Shown: piece by piece, positions 51,938 to 60,901 of the stretch | Numbering within the stretch: the stretch's first letter is position 1 | Layout of the letters: every line of letters starts with the position of its first letter | NCBI RefSeq assembly: GCF_011801125.1 | Contig: NZ_CP046171.1 | Span: 3,720,001-3,784,000 of the forward strand | Length of the DNA stretch: 64,000 nucleotides | Direction of reading: 5' to 3' | Source: Nocardia brasiliensis | GTDB taxonomy: Bacteria > Actinomycetota > Actinomycetes > Mycobacteriales > Mycobacteriaceae | The notes under the pieces: model-generated | Seen by the model: the letters and a program-made list of their open reading frames with translations, nothing else | What the model was told of the DNA's origin: nothing | The model's database searches: none | Made by a program: the position numbers and the translations under genes

Positions 51938-52199
51938 CCGACTTCATCGCGCGGCCGAGCGAACGCGATCCGTAGTCGGTGATGCGCGCTACGGATTTAC
52001 TCCGGATACGCGCAGATTGCGAATTCCGCATTTTTAGCTTTGCCCACTCCGCGCTATAAGCCCAGCTATAGGGCGTGCTCGTTGTAATCGAGCACCATTG
52101 TGACGGAACAACTTTGTGATATCTGTCAGCTATTGCCGCGGCGTTGACATCTCGGTTTCGATGCTGAATTCTTGCCGGGTGACGGGTAAGGACGAATTG

Positions 52200-52712
52200 A
52201 TGACTCTGCCGAAACTGGCCGACCATGACATCACACAGCTACGCGAGGTCGCGGACCGCATCGCGACCTTGATTCAGCGCAACTCGGACAGCAGTGGCGG
52301 TCTGCCTCGTTTCGTGGAGGCGCTGCGGCAGAGTGGACCGATCGCGGATCTCCTGATCGAGTATTCGGTCCGCTGGTTCAACGACAGCAATGGCGAATCG
52401 GTCCTGCTCAGCCCGGAACTGTACTGGGTGCTCACCGAGACCGTCCCGCCGGAAGAGCGCGGCACCGCGGGCGAGGGGCTCGGCCAGGCAGGCATGAACT
52501 GTCATCCCGTCACCCGCACCCGCCAGATGCTGCTGATGTGCGTGCTGGAAAAACTGTCGACCCGGCCGTGGCGCCCGGAGACACCCGAGGAAGCCGCGGC
52601 CATGGTCAAGCGCCGCTACAGCGATAATGCCCGCCCCGTGCTGCCACCCAGGGCGACGACGACCCAGACCTCGGGGGTCGAGGGCGTGATCACGCCCGCG
52701 CAGTTCTCCTAG
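52200..52712 (+). CDS. Hypothetical protein, 170 aa
   Basis: I do not recognise this protein. It is soluble and helix-rich at the N-terminus (LADHDITQLREVADRIATLIQRN), with IADLLIEYSVRWFNDSNGES in the middle and a proline/threonine-rich C-terminus. AAGGA lies 7 nt before ATG 52200. The 262-nt gap upstream is AT-richer than its surroundings (a TTTTTA tract near 52031) and should contain the promoter. Confidence 0.6.
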   Translation: MTLPKLADHDITQLREVADRIATLIQRNSDSSGGLPRFVEALRQSGPIADLLIEYSVRWFNDSNGESVLLSPELYWVLTETVPPEERGTAGEGLGQAGMNCHPVTRTRQMLLMCVLEKLSTRPWRPETPEEAAAMVKRRYSDNARPVLPPRATTTQTSGVEGVITPAQFS

Positions 52713-52727
52713 GGTCGGTCCACCGCG

Positions 52728-53174
52728 TCAGATCCGGACGCCGAGCGTGGCCAGCAGCATGTGCATGTCCGAATTCACCCAGTATTCGGTGACTTTCGCG
52801 TGTTCGATCCGCAGGATGTCGATCCCCGTGAACCGGATCGCGGTGCCCGCCGGTGCAGTCGCGCCGGGGAATCCGCCGCTGTAGGTGCCGACCGCTTCCC
52901 AGCGGATCACGAGGTGGTCGCGGTCGGTGATCGGCCCGACCTGGACGCTGAACACCAGCTCGGTGAACGGCGCACGGGTCCGGTCGATCCAATCGACGAG
53001 GGCGTCCGGTCCACGGACCGCGCCGCCGTCACCGCCGTCGAGCAGCGCGGCGTGCAGCCGGAAATCGGTGGCGACGAGGTCGTCGGCGTAGGTGTAGACG
53101 CCGTTCCACAGGGTGAGCCAGCCGTTGAGCAGCTGCTGGGGTACCGGTGTGGTGTCGACGATGCGCTGGTCCAT
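52728..53174 (-). CDS. SnoaL-like/NTF2-fold protein
   Basis: The 148-residue protein has the alpha+beta cone fold pattern of SnoaL-like ester cyclases: WLTLWNGVYTYADDLVATDFRLH, GPDALVDWIDRTRAPFTELVF, HLVIRWEAVGTYSGGFPGA and IDILRIEHAKVTEYWVNSD. Most small genomic members are of unknown function, despite the polyketide-cyclase name. It is divergent from the large LuxR regulator with 160 nt between starts. Confidence 0.8.
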   Translation of the reverse strand: MDQRIVDTTPVPQQLLNGWLTLWNGVYTYADDLVATDFRLHAALLDGGDGGAVRGPDALVDWIDRTRAPFTELVFSVQVGPITDRDHLVIRWEAVGTYSGGFPGATAPAGTAIRFTGIDILRIEHAKVTEYWVNSDMHMLLATLGVRI

Positions 53175-53334
53175 GCTCGTGCTCGCTCTCGAGGTCGTCG
53201 GGTCCGAATGGTGGCCGGACCGTTGCGGATCGGCCGTTCGACTCGAGTCTGCCGCCGTGGCGGCCGCGTTCGCGTCGGTGATTCCTGCCTATCGGGAGAT
53301 GACAGGCCGCAGTGGGGCAGGCCAAGATCGGCGG

Positions 53335-55935
53335 GTGAACTATGTGGTCGGTCGATCGGCGGAGACGGCGCAGCTCCTGGCACTGCTGCAGCGGGCGCGG
53401 GAATCTCGTGGCGCCGCGGTGGTGCTGCGCGGGGAACCCGGCATCGGCAAGAGCCTGCTGCTCGATCAGCTGGCCGACGCGTCGTCCGGGTTCGTGGTCA
53501 TGCGGGCCGCGGGTGCGGAGTTCGAGACCGAGCTGCCGTATTCGGCCTTGCACCAGTTGTGTGTCCCGGTGCTGCAACATCTCGACGCGCTGCCCGCGCC
53601 GCACCGGGGCGCGTTGCGGATCGCGTTCGGTATGGACACCGGTACCCCGGACCCGTTCCTGGCCGGGGTCGCGGCACTGGGGCTGCTGCTCGAGCACGAC
53701 CGCCCGCTGCTGTGCCTCATCGACGACGCGCAATGGCTCGACCATGCCTCGGCCCGCACCATGGCCTTCCTCGCGCGCCGGATCGGGGCCGAGCGGGTCG
53801 CCCTGGTCTTCGCCGCGCGCGCGGAGGTGGCCGAGTTCGCGCAGTTGCCCCAGCTGGAGGTGGCGCGGCTGAGCGAATCGGAGGCGCGGGCCTTGCTGGC
53901 GCGGGAGTTCCACGCCTCGCTGGACGAGCGCGTGCGCGAGCGCATCCTGGCCGAGGCACGGGGTAATCCGCTGGCCCTGCTCGAGCTGCCACGCACCGCG
54001 GGGGCGGGCGGCCTGGCGGGCGGTTTCGACCTGCCCGCGCCGCTCGCGGCGGAGCGAAGCTTTCGTGCTCGGCTGGCCGAACTCTCGCCCGAGCAGCGGT
54101 TGCTGCTCACCGTCGCGGCGGCGGAACCGCTCGGTGACCCGGGCCTGTTGTGGCCCGCGGCAGCGCTTTTGGGCGTCGCGGCGGCGGCGGGGGAACTGCC
54201 GCTCGTCGAGTTCGGCGCCCGGGTCCGGTTCGTCCATCCGCTCGCGCGCTCGGCGGTCTATCAGGCCGCCGCACCGGCCGAGCGGCGGCGGGCGCACGGC
54301 GCGCTCGCCGAGGTGAGCGACCCGGCGACGGACCCGGATCGGGTCGCATGGCATCGCGCACTCGCCTGTGCCGGGCCGGACGAACAGGTCGCGGTCGAGC
54401 TGACCCGCTCGGCCGACCGCGCGCAGGCGCGCGGCGGTGTGGCCGCGGCTGCCGCGTTTCTGGAACGAGCCGCGGCACTCACCCTCGATCCCGGGTTGCG
54501 GACCGAACGGGTGCTCGCCGCGGTCGAGGCGAAGCTCGCGGTCGGGGATTTCGCCGCAGCCGCGGAACTGCTGTCCACCGTGGCGCCCGAGGACCCGCGC
54601 GTCGATCTGCTGCGCGGGCGTATCTCGTTCGCCCGCTTCCGCGGTGGCGAACTGCCGACCGGGCATCTGCTGCGGGCCGCCGCGCGCCTGGCCGAGCGCG
54701 AACCGGCGCGGGCGCGCGCGTGCTATCTGGACGCGTTCGAGATGAGCATGCTGATCGGCGGTGTCGGCGCGGTGACCGCGGCCGCCCGCACCGCGCCGCC
54801 CGCGCCGCAGCCCGGCACCGGCGCGGACATCATCCTGGACGGCATGGTCGCGTTGACCGTCGAGGGACATCGAGCGGCCGCGAAACTGCTGCACCCGCTG
54901 GTGGCCGATGGTGCCGACGGCGCGTGGCTGCGCTGGCCGACGCTCGGATATCTGCTCGCGCTCGAACTGTGGGATCTGGACGCGATGCGCGCGATCGCCA
55001 CCCGCGTCGTCACCTCCGGGCGCGAGCTCGGTGCATACCATCTGTTGCCGATCGGTCTCGCCATGCGCGCGACGGTGTCCGCGCTGGACGGTGATTTCGG
55101 CACCGTCACGGCGCTGCTCGCCGAGCAGGAGGCGATCGCGGAGGCGACCGGGGCCGCGCCGCTGGTGTATCCGCGCATTCATCTGGTCGCGCTGCGCGGG
55201 CGGCGCGCGGCCGCCGAGGAACTGTTCGCCGGTGTCGGACCGGAGATGACACTGAGCGTGCACTACGCCACCGCGGTGCTCAACAACGGTCTGGCCGACT
55301 ACGCCGCCGCGTTGGGTGCCGCCGAAAAAGCTGTCGCGGCCGGCGACCTCGGCCTGTCCGGCCTGGCGTTGCCGGAACTGGTGGAGGCCGCGACGCGTTG
55401 CCACCGAACCGATCTCGCGCGCGCCGCGTGCGCCGCGCTGCAAGACCGTGCGACGGCCGGGGAGCGGGCGTGGGGACGTGGCATGGCGGCCTATGCAAGG
55501 GCTTTGGTGGACGATGACGAGCCGGCCTATCAGGAGGCGATCGCACTGCTCGACGCGGGCGGACCGCTGATCGCGGGGGCCAGGGCGCACCTGATCTACG
55601 GGGAATGGCTGCGCAGGGCGGGGCGTCGCCGCGATGCCAGAACCGAACTGCGACGCGCCCACGAGGCGTTGACCGAACTCGGCGCGGAGGCGTTCGCGGC
55701 GCGGGCGGCGGGCGAGTTGCGCGCCACCGGCGCGAGCGCGCGCAGCCGGTCCGCGCAGGCCGCCGACACGCTCACCGTGCAGGAAACGCACATCGCGCGA
55801 CTGGTCGCGGGCGGCGCGACCTCGAAAGAGGTGGCGGCTCAGCTGTTCCTGAGCCCCCGCACCGTTGACGCGCACCTGCGCAACATCTTTCGCAAACTGG
55901 GGATCTCGTCGCGGCGGCAGTTGCGCGGCCTGTGA
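53335..55935 (+). CDS. LuxR-family regulator with AAA ATPase domain (LAL type)
   Basis: This 866-residue regulator has Walker A GEPGIGKS at residues 33-40, Walker B LLCLIDDAQWLD near 125, a long helical repeat region, and a C-terminal LuxR helix-turn-helix (ETHIARLVAGGATSKEVAAQLFLSPRTVDAHL). LAL regulators often activate secondary-metabolism or degradation genes; the target is unknown, with the divergent SnoaL-like gene the nearest candidate. GTG 53335 (NYVVGR) is chosen because the conserved domain starts there; ATG 53299 is possible. Confidence 0.9.
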   Translation: MNYVVGRSAETAQLLALLQRARESRGAAVVLRGEPGIGKSLLLDQLADASSGFVVMRAAGAEFETELPYSALHQLCVPVLQHLDALPAPHRGALRIAFGMDTGTPDPFLAGVAALGLLLEHDRPLLCLIDDAQWLDHASARTMAFLARRIGAERVALVFAARAEVAEFAQLPQLEVARLSESEARALLAREFHASLDERVRERILAEARGNPLALLELPRTAGAGGLAGGFDLPAPLAAERSFRARLAELSPEQRLLLTVAAAEPLGDPGLLWPAAALLGVAAAAGELPLVEFGARVRFVHPLARSAVYQAAAPAERRRAHGALAEVSDPATDPDRVAWHRALACAGPDEQVAVELTRSADRAQARGGVAAAAAFLERAAALTLDPGLRTERVLAAVEAKLAVGDFAAAAELLSTVAPEDPRVDLLRGRISFARFRGGELPTGHLLRAAARLAEREPARARACYLDAFEMSMLIGGVGAVTAAARTAPPAPQPGTGADIILDGMVALTVEGHRAAAKLLHPLVADGADGAWLRWPTLGYLLALELWDLDAMRAIATRVVTSGRELGAYHLLPIGLAMRATVSALDGDFGTVTALLAEQEAIAEATGAAPLVYPRIHLVALRGRRAAAEELFAGVGPEMTLSVHYATAVLNNGLADYAAALGAAEKAVAAGDLGLSGLALPELVEAATRCHRTDLARAACAALQDRATAGERAWGRGMAAYARALVDDDEPAYQEAIALLDAGGPLIAGARAHLIYGEWLRRAGRRRDARTELRRAHEALTELGAEAFAARAAGELRATGASARSRSAQAADTLTVQETHIARLVAGGATSKEVAAQLFLSPRTVDAHLRNIFRKLGISSRRQLRGL

Positions 55936-56029
55936 TCGGCGGTCGGAATCGGGGTGAGCGCAATGATGTCGGGTGGTGGTGCGCCTCGCTAACGTTCGAT
56001 GGTTGAACGCTGTTGTGGAGGAGTGTGCG

Positions 56030-56767
56030 GTGACCGCTGAGTCGACCCTCGATGTCATTACCCCGGTGCATCCGCTGGACGACCCGGTGCGCACGTCGTT
56101 GCTCGGCGCGCACCGCCGGTTCGCGGGTTGGGCGGGACGCATCGGGCGCTACGACCCGGAGGTCGCGAGGTTCTTCGGGCACCCGCCGGAACTGGACGAC
56201 CAGGACTGGTCCGATCTGGCCACGCTGCTCGGTCCCGGTGGTGCGACCGCGCTGCGCGGCGAGGGACATGTGCCGCCCGCGGGCTGGTCGGTGCTGGAGG
56301 AAGTCGAGACGGTTCAGATGGACGGTTCCGCGCTACGCGTCGCCCATGATCCGGGATTCGAGGTGCTCACCGCTGCCGACGTACCGCTGATGCTGGAGCT
56401 GATCGCCCGCACCGAGCCGGGGCCGTTCGCGCCACGGACCATCGAGATGGGCACCTACCTGGGTCTGCGGGTGGATGGCAGGGTGGTCGCCATGGCGGGC
56501 GAGCGCATGCACCCGCCGGGCTGGACCGAGATCAGCGCCGTGTGCACCGACGCCGAGTTCCGCGGCCGCGGCATCGCCTCGCGCCTGATCCGGGCGGTCG
56601 GCGCCGGGATCAGAGCGCGCGGCGAGACGCCGTTCCTGCACGCCGTCGCGCACAATACGACCGCGATCAGCCTCTACGAGACGCTAGGATTCACCCTGCG
56701 GAAGCGGTCCCGTCTGACGATCGTGCGGGCGCCCGGCACGGTGGACGATTCGCCCGATTTCGAATAG
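56030..56767 (+). CDS. GNAT-family N-acetyltransferase
   Basis: The 245-residue protein has a C-terminal GNAT domain with the acetyl-CoA loop VCTDAEFRGRGIASRLI near residue 173 and HNTTAISLYETLGF near 212. The N-terminal 90 residues are an extra domain. The substrate is unknown. GTG 56030 follows GAGGAG by 6 nt, which decides the start over upstream in-frame codons. Confidence 0.87.
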   Translation: MTAESTLDVITPVHPLDDPVRTSLLGAHRRFAGWAGRIGRYDPEVARFFGHPPELDDQDWSDLATLLGPGGATALRGEGHVPPAGWSVLEEVETVQMDGSALRVAHDPGFEVLTAADVPLMLELIARTEPGPFAPRTIEMGTYLGLRVDGRVVAMAGERMHPPGWTEISAVCTDAEFRGRGIASRLIRAVGAGIRARGETPFLHAVAHNTTAISLYETLGFTLRKRSRLTIVRAPGTVDDSPDFE

Positions 56768-56775
56768 TCGAATCG
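56755..56775 (+). terminator. Small hairpin at the acetyltransferase stop
   Basis: CGATTTCGA (56755-56763) pairs with TCGAATCG (56768-56775) with one bulged T; the stop codon TAG is in the loop. This is a short possible terminator. Confidence 0.35.
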
Positions 56776-56828
56776 CGCGGCTGGCCGGGTATTCGTAATA
56801 GCGGGACGATATCGCCGATAGTCCTCCT

Positions 56829-57155
56829 ATGAAACGAGCACTCGCATGTCTAGGTATCGCCGCCACCGCACTGCTGGTCGCGGCCCCGCTGGCCGCCGCC
56901 GATCCGGACGCCGACGCCCGGCTGGCCAACCGGCACGACTGGTCCGGTGAGTTCGCTTCGCAGAACAACCTGATCCTGTCCTCGCGCATCCTGATCAGCC
57001 CGTACGGCACTACCCGCCCGCTGATGTGCAGCGGCGGCGACGGGCACTACTCGCTGTTCCCGTACGACTGCACCCAGAACGACGACAACGGCGTGCCGCA
57101 TTCGGTGGACCGGGTGCTCGGCCTCGGCGGCGGGGGCATCTGGGTCTACCGCTGA
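56829..57155 (+). CDS. Small secreted protein, 108 aa
   Basis: The protein begins with a clear Sec signal peptide: MKRALACLG, a hydrophobic stretch and cleavage after AAA near residue 24. The mature part of about 84 residues has two cysteines (LMCSGG and YDCTQND), probably one disulfide, and ends in a GGGGIW segment. I do not recognise the family; length and style match small exported proteins of Nocardia and mycobacteria. Its 3' end overlaps the convergent membrane-protein gene by 10 nt. Confidence 0.75.
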   Translation: MKRALACLGIAATALLVAAPLAAADPDADARLANRHDWSGEFASQNNLILSSRILISPYGTTRPLMCSGGDGHYSLFPYDCTQNDDNGVPHSVDRVLGLGGGGIWVYR

Positions 57156-57733
57156 CGTGTGGGGTCGGCCTGCTCGCCGTTCCCGGCGGGAAGCAACAGC
57201 CGGTGCAGCAGGTAGGCCGACACCGCGATCAGCAGGGCCGCGTCGAGGTAGTGGCAGGCCATCGCGCCGAGGTAGCTCGGCCCACCCCAGGCGTTGGCGG
57301 TGAAGTCCGGGTCGAGGCCGGCGAGTATCTGCATGCCGATTCGATACGGGCTGTACACCAGCACGGCGAGTGGTACGAGGCCGAGCAGCACGCGCAACAG
57401 CGCGGTCGGGTGTCGCGGGATCGCGCGCAGCGTGCGCGTACAGCGCTGGGCGGCAACCCGACTGACGGGTGCGAGCAGCACGTCGGCCCGGACGCCGCGC
57501 CGCGCCAGATAGGCGACCGCACCGATCGCCAAGACGAGCAGCGCGAGATGCGGCAGCCACGCCGCCGTCCCCGCGACGTGGGCCCGCGGCTGCGGCGGCC
57601 GGTCGAGATAGATCGAGCCGCCGGACACCAGACCCGCCGCGAACGAGAGCGTCGTGAGGGCGAGCAGCGGGCGCGAGAGTCGGGCCCCGAGGAACCGGGT
57701 GGCAGTCGGCCGGCGATCGGCTTGTCTGTTCAT
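57146..57733 (-). CDS. Membrane protein of unknown function, 195 aa
   Basis: The protein has about four hydrophobic segments: LLALTTLSFAAGLVSGG, LPHLALLVLAIGAVAYLA, TALLRVLLGLVPLAVLVY and DAALLIAVSAYLL. Its basic loop (RRGVRADVL and RCTRTLRAIPRH) suggests a cytoplasmic loop. No family is recognised. It is divergent from the sensor kinase gene, so they share a 165-nt promoter region. Confidence 0.65.
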   Translation of the reverse strand: MNRQADRRPTATRFLGARLSRPLLALTTLSFAAGLVSGGSIYLDRPPQPRAHVAGTAAWLPHLALLVLAIGAVAYLARRGVRADVLLAPVSRVAAQRCTRTLRAIPRHPTALLRVLLGLVPLAVLVYSPYRIGMQILAGLDPDFTANAWGGPSYLGAMACHYLDAALLIAVSAYLLHRLLLPAGNGEQADPTRQR

Positions 57734-57898
57734 ACCGTCAACTCTGTCGCGCTGACCTGGTCGCTGTCGTCAGCCCGGAGCCCCGAGCCGGGCACCGCCG
57801 CGAGAGCGACGCCGCGGCGCGTATGCGACCTCCGGATGAGCCGAGCACGCGACCCCGGCGCGATGTGCCTGGTCGGACCGCCCGATAGTGTCGGCGCC

Positions 57899-59134
57899 AT
57901 GGCGATCACCACTCAGCAGACGACCCCGATCGCCGGACCGGAATCCTGGCCGCGCGGGCTGCCCACGGTCCGGCACCGGGACGGCCACGGACCCGACTGG
58001 ATCGACATCGGCATCGCCGCCGCCTGCTTCCTGATCTTCACCCTGCCCGTGCTGGTCGGCGCGACCAGCGGCATCGGTTCGTTACCGGCGATCGCGGCAT
58101 GCGGCGGCGCGGTGGTGCTCCCGTTGGTCGTGCGCAGGCGCTGGCCGGTCGTGGTGGTCGCCGCGGTCGCGGCCGTGCTCTGTCTGTCCGCGGTGCTCGG
58201 TGTGCGGTTCACGCCGTGGGTGAGTAACCTCGGCCCGGCCTTCGGCGTCGCCGTGCTCACGCTGGCCGACCGGCGACCGCGACGGGAGTCGCTGCTCGTC
58301 ACCGGGGTCGCGCTGGTCGCGCTCTACATCCTGGGCTGGGTCGCCGCGGAATTGCGTCCGGACCAGGAGCAGAATTTCGTGCAGCTGCTGGTCGCGGTGC
58401 CCGCCTGGCTGCTCGGCGACATGCTGCGCACTCGTCGCGAGTATCGGAACATCGTGGCGGAGCAGCGGATTCGGCAGGCGCGCGAGGAAGAACGCCGGAT
58501 CAGGGCCGAGGAACGGCTGCGGATCTCGCGTGAGGTGCACGATCTGATCTCGCACACGCTGAGCATGGTCGCGGTGCGGTCCGGGGTGGCGCGCCTGGTT
58601 CTCGACGAGCAACCGGGCGAGGCGCGTGCGGCACTGGGCGCGATCGAGACGGCCAGTCGCTCGGCGCTGGGCGAACTGCGTCGCGTGCTGGCCCAGATCC
58701 GCGAGTCCGGCGCGGAGCCCGAACCGCGCGATCCCGGGTTGGCCGAGATCGCCGGACTGATCGACGGCCTGCGGCACGACGGACTGGAGGTGGCGTACCA
58801 GGTCGTCGGCGCACCGGTCGAGTATCCGCCGCTGCTGCGGACCACCGCCTATCGAATCGTGCAGGAGGCACTGACCAACGTGGTCAAACACGCGCACACG
58901 GACCGAGCATGGGTCGAAATCCGCCACGCGCCGACCGAGTTACGCGTGTCGATCACCGACGCGGGACCGGTGCCGGGGCGGGCGGCTGAGCCCGAGCCGA
59001 GTGGATCCGGGCTCGGACTGCTCGGGATGCGCGAACGGGTTTCGCTGTTCGGCGGCCGCCTCGAGGCCGGGCCGCGACCCGACGGTGGCTTCGCTGTCAC
59101 CGCGATCTTCCCGCTCGATCGAGAACACGAATGA
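57899..59134 (+). CDS. Two-component sensor histidine kinase (DesK/NarL-type HisKA_3)
   Basis: The 411-residue kinase has four to five transmembrane segments (residues 35-170), a coiled linker rich in Glu/Arg, the phospho-acceptor His214 in ISREVHDLISHTLS, and an HATPase domain with EALTNVVKHAH and GSGLGLLGMRERV. It senses an unknown membrane or small-molecule signal and phosphorylates the response regulator whose start overlaps its stop (ATGA). Confidence 0.92.
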   Translation: MAITTQQTTPIAGPESWPRGLPTVRHRDGHGPDWIDIGIAAACFLIFTLPVLVGATSGIGSLPAIAACGGAVVLPLVVRRRWPVVVVAAVAAVLCLSAVLGVRFTPWVSNLGPAFGVAVLTLADRRPRRESLLVTGVALVALYILGWVAAELRPDQEQNFVQLLVAVPAWLLGDMLRTRREYRNIVAEQRIRQAREEERRIRAEERLRISREVHDLISHTLSMVAVRSGVARLVLDEQPGEARAALGAIETASRSALGELRRVLAQIRESGAEPEPRDPGLAEIAGLIDGLRHDGLEVAYQVVGAPVEYPPLLRTTAYRIVQEALTNVVKHAHTDRAWVEIRHAPTELRVSITDAGPVPGRAAEPEPSGSGLGLLGMRERVSLFGGRLEAGPRPDGGFAVTAIFPLDREHE

Positions 59135-59820
59135 CCGCAGAGCATCCTCGTGCAGACCTGATTCGGGTGCTGATCGCAGACGACGAAGCCCTCGTGCGCG
59201 CCGGGTTCCGGGTGCTGGTCGAGTCCGCACCGGATCTGCGCGTGCTCGGCGAGGCGGGCAACGGCGGCGAAGCGGTCCGGCTCACCCGGCAACTGCGACC
59301 CGACGTGGTGCTGATGGACATCCGGATGCCGATCATGGACGGCTTGGAGGCGATGCGCCACATCGCCGCGGGCGGCGCCGACGGTCCGCGGGTGTTGATC
59401 GTCACCACCTTCGATCAGGACGAGCACGTCTTCCAGGCATTGCGCAGCGGCGCAAGCGGTTTCCTGCTCAAGGACTCGCCGCCGGAGCAGTTGCTGCAGG
59501 CGATCCGGGTCGTCGCGGCCGGGGACGCGTTGCTCACCCCGAGCATCACCCGCCGCATGATCAGCGCGTTCGCCAGCAGGCCGGCCGCGCTGCCCGCGCT
59601 GCCGGACGGGGGCGACGCGCTCACCGAGCGCGAGCGCGAGGTGTTCGAACATGTCGCGGCGGGCCGTTCCAACGCCGAGATCGCGGCGACGCTGCATCTC
59701 AGCGTGGCCACGGTGAAAACTCATGTGGGCAGGCTGCTCACCAAACTGTCGGTCCGCGATCGCGCGCAACTCGTTGTGCTCGCTTATGAATCGGGCATCG
59801 TGATTCCGGGCAATCGCTGA
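59131..59820 (+). CDS. NarL/LuxR-family response regulator
   Basis: The 229-residue protein has a receiver domain with acidic pair ADDE, phospho-acceptor Asp63 in VVLMDIRMPIMDG and Lys in FLLKDSPPEQ, then a LuxR helix-turn-helix (TEREREVFEHVAAGRSNAEIAATLHLSVATVKTHVGRLL). It is the partner of the kinase upstream. Such pairs commonly control a nearby ABC transporter; the one at 62041-63746 is a candidate. Confidence 0.94.
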   Translation: MTAEHPRADLIRVLIADDEALVRAGFRVLVESAPDLRVLGEAGNGGEAVRLTRQLRPDVVLMDIRMPIMDGLEAMRHIAAGGADGPRVLIVTTFDQDEHVFQALRSGASGFLLKDSPPEQLLQAIRVVAAGDALLTPSITRRMISAFASRPAALPALPDGGDALTEREREVFEHVAAGRSNAEIAATLHLSVATVKTHVGRLLTKLSVRDRAQLVVLAYESGIVIPGNR

Positions 59821-60009
59821 CCGCCGCGCGTCCGGCTGCGGACAAATGGCTGTAATTCATCCGCTGAATTCTGAAAGCCGTTCGGAGTAAGCCGGATTCG
59901 AGAACTGGGGATCGGAACTCCTGTTAAGCTCGCCCTGGGCATCGATTGACGGAGTTTTCCGGCATCGGTGGCGGTGGCTACTGTTAGTTTCGCTGAGGGA
60001 ATTGACGCG

Positions 60010-60843
60010 ATGATCGTTGTCCGGAGTACGGCGGAATTGCACGAGGTTTTGGCCGAGCCGCGCGCACACGGGAAGAGCATCGGTTACGTGCCCACCATGG
60101 GCGCGTTGCACGAGGGTCATCTCGCGCTGGTCCACGCGGCCCGCGAACGCGACGAGGTGGTGGTCGCGTCGATCTTCGTCAACCCCTTGCAATTCGCGCC
60201 GCACGAGGACTTCGACGCCTATCCGCGCGACGAGGAACGGGATCTGGCGCTCTGCGAGAAGGCGGCGGCCGACATCGTCTGGTTGCCCACGGCGGACGAA
60301 CTCTTCCCGCCCGGTTTCGGCGTGAGCGTCGCGCTGCCTCGCCTTTCATCGGTGCTGTGCGGGGTCGGCCGGCCGACCCATTTCGCCGGTGTCACCACCG
60401 AGATGTCGAAGATCCTGATTCTGCTCGCGCCGACCGCGGTGTATCTGGGGGAGAAGGACTTCCAACAGCTGGTGGTGTTGCGCGCGCTCGTGCGCGACCT
60501 GGGCCTGCCGCTCGAGGTCCGGGCCGTGCCCACCGTGCGCGAGCCGGACGGGCTGGCCCTTTCCTCGCGCAATGCCTACCTCACCGAGGCCGAAAGACCC
60601 ACCGCCGCGGCGCTGTTCCGGATCCTGTCGGCGGCGGCGCCGCGGCTGCGCGTCGAGCCGGTGGACGAGGTGCTCGCCGCGGGCAGGCGTGCACTCACCG
60701 CCGCCGGGTTCGCGCGGATCGACTACTTGGAACTGGTGCACCCCGAAACGCTCGACCCGGTACGTACCGCGGTGCCGGGTGCCAGGCTGGTGGCCGCGGG
60801 GTGGGTCGGACGGACCAGATTGCTCGACAACATAGCCGTGTAG
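60010..60843 (+). CDS. panC: Pantoate-beta-alanine ligase (pantothenate synthetase)
   Basis: The 277-residue enzyme has PTMGALHEGHLALV near residue 27 (ATP-binding HIGH-like motif), SIFVNPLQFAPHEDFDAYPR, GEKDFQQLVVLRALVRDL and TVREPDGLALSSRNAYL, the KMSKS-like loop. The pantoate-binding region reads RPTHFAGVTTEMSK, different from the usual RPGHFxGVxTVV. No panB or panD is beside it. It may be a second, divergent PanC; whether it uses pantoate and beta-alanine or other acid-amine pairs is uncertain. GAGGGA precedes ATG 60010. Confidence 0.88.
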   Translation: MIVVRSTAELHEVLAEPRAHGKSIGYVPTMGALHEGHLALVHAARERDEVVVASIFVNPLQFAPHEDFDAYPRDEERDLALCEKAAADIVWLPTADELFPPGFGVSVALPRLSSVLCGVGRPTHFAGVTTEMSKILILLAPTAVYLGEKDFQQLVVLRALVRDLGLPLEVRAVPTVREPDGLALSSRNAYLTEAERPTAAALFRILSAAAPRLRVEPVDEVLAAGRRALTAAGFARIDYLELVHPETLDPVRTAVPGARLVAAGWVGRTRLLDNIAV

Positions 60844-60859
60844 CACCGAGAGTCGGTGC
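60843..60859 (+). terminator. Hairpin directly after panC
   Basis: GCACCGA (60843-60849) and TCGGTGC (60853-60859) form a perfect 7-bp stem with a 3-nt loop that begins in the panC stop codon. It probably limits read-through into the next gene. Confidence 0.55.
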
Positions 60860-60901
60860 CACAGTGACGGATTCAGGGGGTCAGGGGCGCGGGAGGCGAC
60901 G

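Noticed and set aside
52054..52071. CTATA...TATAG inverted repeat before the 170-aa hypothetical gene
   Set aside because: The arms are only 5 bp; expected by chance in an AT-richer gap.
53029..56142. Very long - strand frame opposite the LuxR regulator
   Set aside because: It is rich in Arg/Gly/Gln with no domain and mirrors the strongly biased + strand gene; a typical high-GC antisense shadow.
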